Below are positions 61,099 to 64,000 of a stretch of DNA of 64,000 nt, piece after piece (position 1 is the stretch's first letter; every line of letters begins with the position of its first letter). The notes beneath the pieces are model-generated. The model was given only the letters and a program-made list of their open reading frames with translations. It searched no databases and was not told the origin of the DNA. The DNA lies in assembly GCF_013618635.1 (NCBI RefSeq), contig NZ_JABLSJ010000014.1, forward strand, positions 1-64,000, read 5' to 3'. Both the position numbers and the translations under genes were made by a program. This stretch comes from Thalassobacillus sp. CUG 92003 (GTDB taxonomy: Bacteria; Bacillota; Bacilli; Bacillales; Halobacillaceae).

Positions 61099-61887
61099 TT
61101 GTTTCTACAAATCGAAGCTGTTTCCAAATCATTTGCAGGAGATTCAGGAACCGATTATCCTGTGTTTTCTGACCTTGATTTAGCTATATCAGAAAATCAA
61201 TTTGTTGCATTGCTGGGTCCATCAGGCTGTGGAAAATCCACGTTACTCTCTATGGTAGCTGGACTTGAATCGATTTCTAAGGGGCGCATTGCACTAGAAG
61301 GCAATGCTATCGAAGCCCCTGACACAGACCGTGGAATGGTCTTTCAAGAAGGTGCCATTTTTCCGTGGTTGAGTGTTAAAGAGAATGTCATGTTCCCTTT
61401 AAAGGGGACCATGTCTAAAGAGCAGGCTTCTCAAGTAGCGGATCGCCATTTGAAAATGGTTCATTTAAGCCGATTTAAGACGAATTTCCCTCATGAGTTA
61501 TCAGGAGGCATGCAGCAGCGTGTTGCCATTGCTCGTGCTCTAGCGATGGATCCGAAAGTGTTGCTGATGGATGAGCCCTTTGGAGCGTTAGATGAGCAAA
61601 CACGCCATATCCTTCATGAAGAATTAATGAAAATATGGGAGGAAACAAAAAAAACAATCGTGTTCGTCACGCACAGCATCCAAGAGGCCATCAAATTGTC
61701 AGATCGAGTCGTGGTTATGGGAACGCGTCCTGGCCGGATTATTGCTGACTTTGATATCGATATCCCCCGGCCGAGACAAAGAAGTGATGAAAGAGTCATT
61801 GAAATTGAAGAACGGATTATGAGTCTTTTGGAAGTTGAAATTCAAAAAGTGCTGGAGGAAGAACTGGATTATGATACTGCTTATTAA
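61099..61887 (+). CDS. Sulfonate/taurine/nitrate-type ABC ATPase
   Basis: 262 residues: Walker [11 protein letters not shown]-loop [11 protein letters not shown], signature L-S-G-G-M-Q-Q-R, Walker [12 protein letters not shown] and a THSI switch; the F-Q-E-G-A-x-F-P-W-L element is typical of the SsuB/TauB group. TTG start after GATGAGGG. Overlaps the permease by 17 bp. Substrate probably an organosulfur or thiamine-precursor compound. Confidence 0.88.
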   Translation: MFLQIEAVSKSFAGDSGTDYPVFSDLDLAISENQFVALLGPSGCGKSTLLSMVAGLESISKGRIALEGNAIEAPDTDRGMVFQEGAIFPWLSVKENVMFPLKGTMSKEQASQVADRHLKMVHLSRFKTNFPHELSGGMQQRVAIARALAMDPKVLLMDEPFGALDEQTRHILHEELMKIWEETKKTIVFVTHSIQEAIKLSDRVVVMGTRPGRIIADFDIDIPRPRQRSDERVIEIEERIMSLLEVEIQKVLEEELDYDTAY

Positions 61888-62626
61888 ACGCTTATTATTT
61901 ATCGTTGTAGTCGTAGGCATTTGGCAGTTAGTCTATTCCAGTGGTGTTTTTCCTGATGTCGCTTTTCCGTCTCCATCGCAGGTTGTTGAAGCGCTGTATA
62001 CAGGTTTTGCAGATGGAGAGTTTGTTCATGCACTGCTTGCCAGTTTCAAACACTTAATTATCGGCCTTACGTTGGCGATATTGATTGGAACATTGTTGGG
62101 CGTTTTATTAGGGAAATCAAAGCAAGCTAATGATATAGCGGGCATGTACTTAGTCTCGTTACAGAGTATCCCCAGTATTGTGTGGGTACCGCTCGCTATA
62201 TTGATATTCGGTTTTAATGAATTGTCTGTCATCTTCGTTGTCATTTTAGGGGGCACATTTGTGATGGCTCTGAATGTCAGGACCGCGATTCACAGCGTGC
62301 CTCCTACATTTATAAGAGCGGCCCGTACAATGGGGGCTCACGGCATGAATTTATTTTTTAAGGTGGAAGTACCTGCGAGTCTGCCGTATTTTGTCAGTGG
62401 CTTGCGGCTTGCCTGGGCGTTCAGCTGGCGTGCCTTGATGGCTGGCGAACTCTTGAGTAATGGGCCGGGACTCGGCTATTCGCTTCGATATGCGATGGAT
62501 TACGCACTAATGGAAACGGTCATTGGCATCATTATCATCATCGGGGTTATTGGCTCCGTTGTTGACCAATTAGTATTTTCAAAAATAGAGAAACACGTGA
62601 TGAAACGCTGGGGACTTACTAAATAA
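61871..62626 (+). CDS. Sulfonate/taurine-type ABC permease
   Basis: 251 residues, about six transmembrane helices and a BPD-transporter EAA loop (F-I-R-A-A-R-T-M-G-A-H-G-M-N-L-F). Typical of SsuC/TauC. ATG at 61871 follows GGAGGAAG in the end of the ATPase gene. Followed by the binding-protein gene after 18 bp. Confidence 0.9.
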   Translation: MILLIKRLLFIVVVVGIWQLVYSSGVFPDVAFPSPSQVVEALYTGFADGEFVHALLASFKHLIIGLTLAILIGTLLGVLLGKSKQANDIAGMYLVSLQSIPSIVWVPLAILIFGFNELSVIFVVILGGTFVMALNVRTAIHSVPPTFIRAARTMGAHGMNLFFKVEVPASLPYFVSGLRLAWAFSWRALMAGELLSNGPGLGYSLRYAMDYALMETVIGIIIIIGVIGSVVDQLVFSKIEKHVMKRWGLTK

Positions 62627-62644
62627 TAGGGAGGAGCATTATAC

Positions 62645-63646
62645 GTGAAAAACATAATGAGGCTAATATCAGTTCTATCGTTGTCACTGCTATTAACTGC
62701 TTGCGGAGGAGACTCTGAAACGCAAGGAGACGGAGGTAATGATGAAATTGTCATCGGTTATTTTCCGAACATTAATCATGTGGCCGGTATGGTAGCTGAA
62801 GAAAAAGAGATGTATGAGGAAACCCTTCCGGATGGCACGGAAGTCAATTATAAATATTTTCCTGACGGCTCCGCTTTCATGACAGCGATCGAAACAGGAG
62901 ATATTCAAGGCGGGCTAGTTGGTCCGGGGCCAGCCATGAACCATTTTACCAGCGGTGCTGAGATCAACGTTGTTGCAGCTGGTTCTACAGGAGGAACGGT
63001 GATCATGGCTCGAAATGGCTCAGGAATCAGTTCGCCTGAAGATCTCAAAGGGAAGACGTTTATTTCACCGCGTGTTGGGTGCACCCATGATGTTCAGTTT
63101 GAAACCTTGATGAAGCGCGAGTATGGCATTACCTCTAACCGCATCAATGGAGAGATGAAGCACGTCACTGGGAAGCCGGCTACGTACTCGAATATGTTTG
63201 CTTCTAACAAAGTCGATGTGGCTACTGTACCTGAACCCTGGGCGTCGTCCATTGAAGAAAACGGTGAAGGAAAAGTCCTTGTCGATACCCCGAATGTAGC
63301 GTTTGGAGAAACCCTTCCAGCTGCTGTATTTGTCACGTCTAATGATTTGGTAGAAAACGACCCTGAGTTGGTTCAAAGCCTTGTGGACAGTCATAAACAA
63401 GCAACCGAATTTATTCAGGATAACCCGGAAGAGGCTAAAACGCTTGCGATCAATAAAATTAAAGAAATCACGGATCAAGAGCTTTCACAAGCGGTCATTG
63501 ATAACGCATGGGAGCGCATTGATTTCACCTATGATGTGTCTGCAGAGCACCTGCAAAATTTTGCGGATGCATCGTATGAATTAGAATTCTTGAAGGAACA
63601 ACCTGATCTAGAAGGGTTAGTGGACACAACCTTCATAGAAGAATAA
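62645..63646 (+). CDS. SsuA/TauA-like substrate-binding lipoprotein
   Basis: 333 residues: lipobox L-L-T-A-C (Cys20), then an NMT1/SsuA-type domain with I-G-Y-F-P-N-I-N-H, D-G-S-A-F-M-T-A-I, G-D-I-Q-G-G-L-V-G-P-G-P and W-A-S-S substrate region. V-G-C-T-H-D-V-Q holds an internal Cys. Sulfonates, taurine or related compounds are the family range; the palindrome at the promoter supports a sulfur source. GTG start after GGGAGGAG. Confidence 0.87.
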   Translation: MKNIMRLISVLSLSLLLTACGGDSETQGDGGNDEIVIGYFPNINHVAGMVAEEKEMYEETLPDGTEVNYKYFPDGSAFMTAIETGDIQGGLVGPGPAMNHFTSGAEINVVAAGSTGGTVIMARNGSGISSPEDLKGKTFISPRVGCTHDVQFETLMKREYGITSNRINGEMKHVTGKPATYSNMFASNKVDVATVPEPWASSIEENGEGKVLVDTPNVAFGETLPAAVFVTSNDLVENDPELVQSLVDSHKQATEFIQDNPEEAKTLAINKIKEITDQELSQAVIDNAWERIDFTYDVSAEHLQNFADASYELEFLKEQPDLEGLVDTTFIEE

Positions 63647-63684
63647 TGGTCCAAACAAATGCGGGTCGGACAAAACCAAAATAT

Positions 63685-63927
63685 AAAACACAAAAAATCC
63701 GAACATTTCAATGAAATCGTTCGGATTTTTTGTGTTTTAAGGAGGTGTTCAACGACCACTCCGTCAAAACACGTTGCTTTCCACGGGCAAGGTCTCAGGC
63801 TTCCTCGAAAAGCAAAGAACGCTTTTCTGCAGGATCTTCGGCTCGCGCTGTTCCCGTGGGACTCTACGTGTTTTGACTACGCTCATGAACATTGTTGAAT
63901 ATACGTTCAACAATGTTCGTTTTTTTT
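63685..63927. repeat. Hairpin-ended element, copy B (complete)
   Basis: Reverse orientation to copies A and C. It begins with the AAACACAAAAAATCCGAAC...GTTCGGATTTTTTGTGTTT hairpin (63685-63738), followed by ACCACTCCGTCAAAACACG, TTTCCACGGGC, AGCAAAGAACGCTTTTC, GGCTCGCGCTG, and ends with GAACATTGTTGAA/TTCAACAATGTTC plus T8 (63887-63927). Both end hairpins look like terminators; the first probably ends the ABC operon. Confidence 0.88.
63887..63927 (+). terminator. Terminator-like end of copy B
   Basis: Perfect 13-bp stem GAACATTGTTGAA / TTCAACAATGTTC followed by GT8. 63928-64000 shows no feature. Confidence 0.85.
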
Positions 63928-64000
63928 TACCTCTGATTTACTTGCGTCTTAATCTCATTTTTTGTCATGCATGCGTTGGCTCATTTGATTTCTTAAAACT

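Overview
The window reads as chromosome of an endospore-forming, probably halophilic or halotolerant member of the Bacillaceae. Pointers are a bacillithiol deacetylase (BshB2), a YteA-type sporulation protein, a TRAP-regulated trp operon, an S-box and a T-box leader, yrrT-mccA-mccB, a YkgA-type hydrolase, a CYP152 peroxygenase, strong AGGAGG ribosome sites with frequent TTG/GTG starts, and acidic secreted proteins. There are no phage genes, transposases, rRNA operons or CRISPR arrays. Almost all of it is ordinary metabolism; the unusual material is the regulatory leaders and several families of non-coding repeats.

Layout. 0-8 kb: FixH/YtkA-like lipoprotein, typA, bshB2, nadE with an isochorismatase-fold hydrolase, a membrane-anchored msrA bracketed by two copies of a short repeat, a TetR-regulated SMR efflux pair, and a small DUF3006-like protein. 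8-20 kb: a tandem repeat array, an OYE flavin oxidoreductase, a UvrD-type helicase, a lipoprotein, psuG-psuK (pseudouridine breakdown), a PNPOx-fold protein, ddl, a GNAT acetyltransferase, two SDRs and a yxlEFG-like ABC transporter. 20.7-27.5 kb: trpEDCFBA-trpG with a TRAP attenuator at the front and a second TRAP-type site over the trpG start. 27.6-38.6 kb: tRNA-Ala(GGC), small membrane proteins, a CYP152 P450, DUF2254 and DUF2512 proteins, a secreted subtilase, an MBL hydrolase, a PLD-fold protein, tRNA-Pro(GGG) and an alpha/beta hydrolase.

38.7-47.5 kb is a sugar-acid island: dgoA-dgoK-dgoD (galactonate via KDPGal) and an RpiR regulator divergent from gntK-gntP-gnd (gluconate via the pentose phosphate route), separated by a VOC protein. 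47.7-50.6 kb is argG-argH behind an arginine T-box with a CGC specifier. 50.7-63.7 kb is rich in sulfur metabolism: a cystine-type ABC importer (tcyABC), yrrT-luxS-mccA-mccB (homocysteine to cysteine), an S-box-controlled homocysteine methyltransferase and an ssu/tau-type ABC importer. Methylation by-products are recycled through YrrT, LuxS and MccAB, or homocysteine is remethylated to methionine when SAM is low. Two of these operons carry similar palindromes just downstream of their promoters and may share a CymR-like regulator.

Non-coding repeats are the least explained content: (i) two unrelated-looking arrays, at 8.0-8.35 kb and 54.6-55.0 kb, in which a 9-12 bp core recurs about every 20.2 bp inside an 81-bp and a 121-bp higher-order unit; (ii) five copies of a repeat ending in GTACCAGGTAC, as ~43-bp half units or ~104-bp palindromes; (iii) three copies of a hairpin-ended element of up to ~240 bp, and a related 120-bp palindrome.
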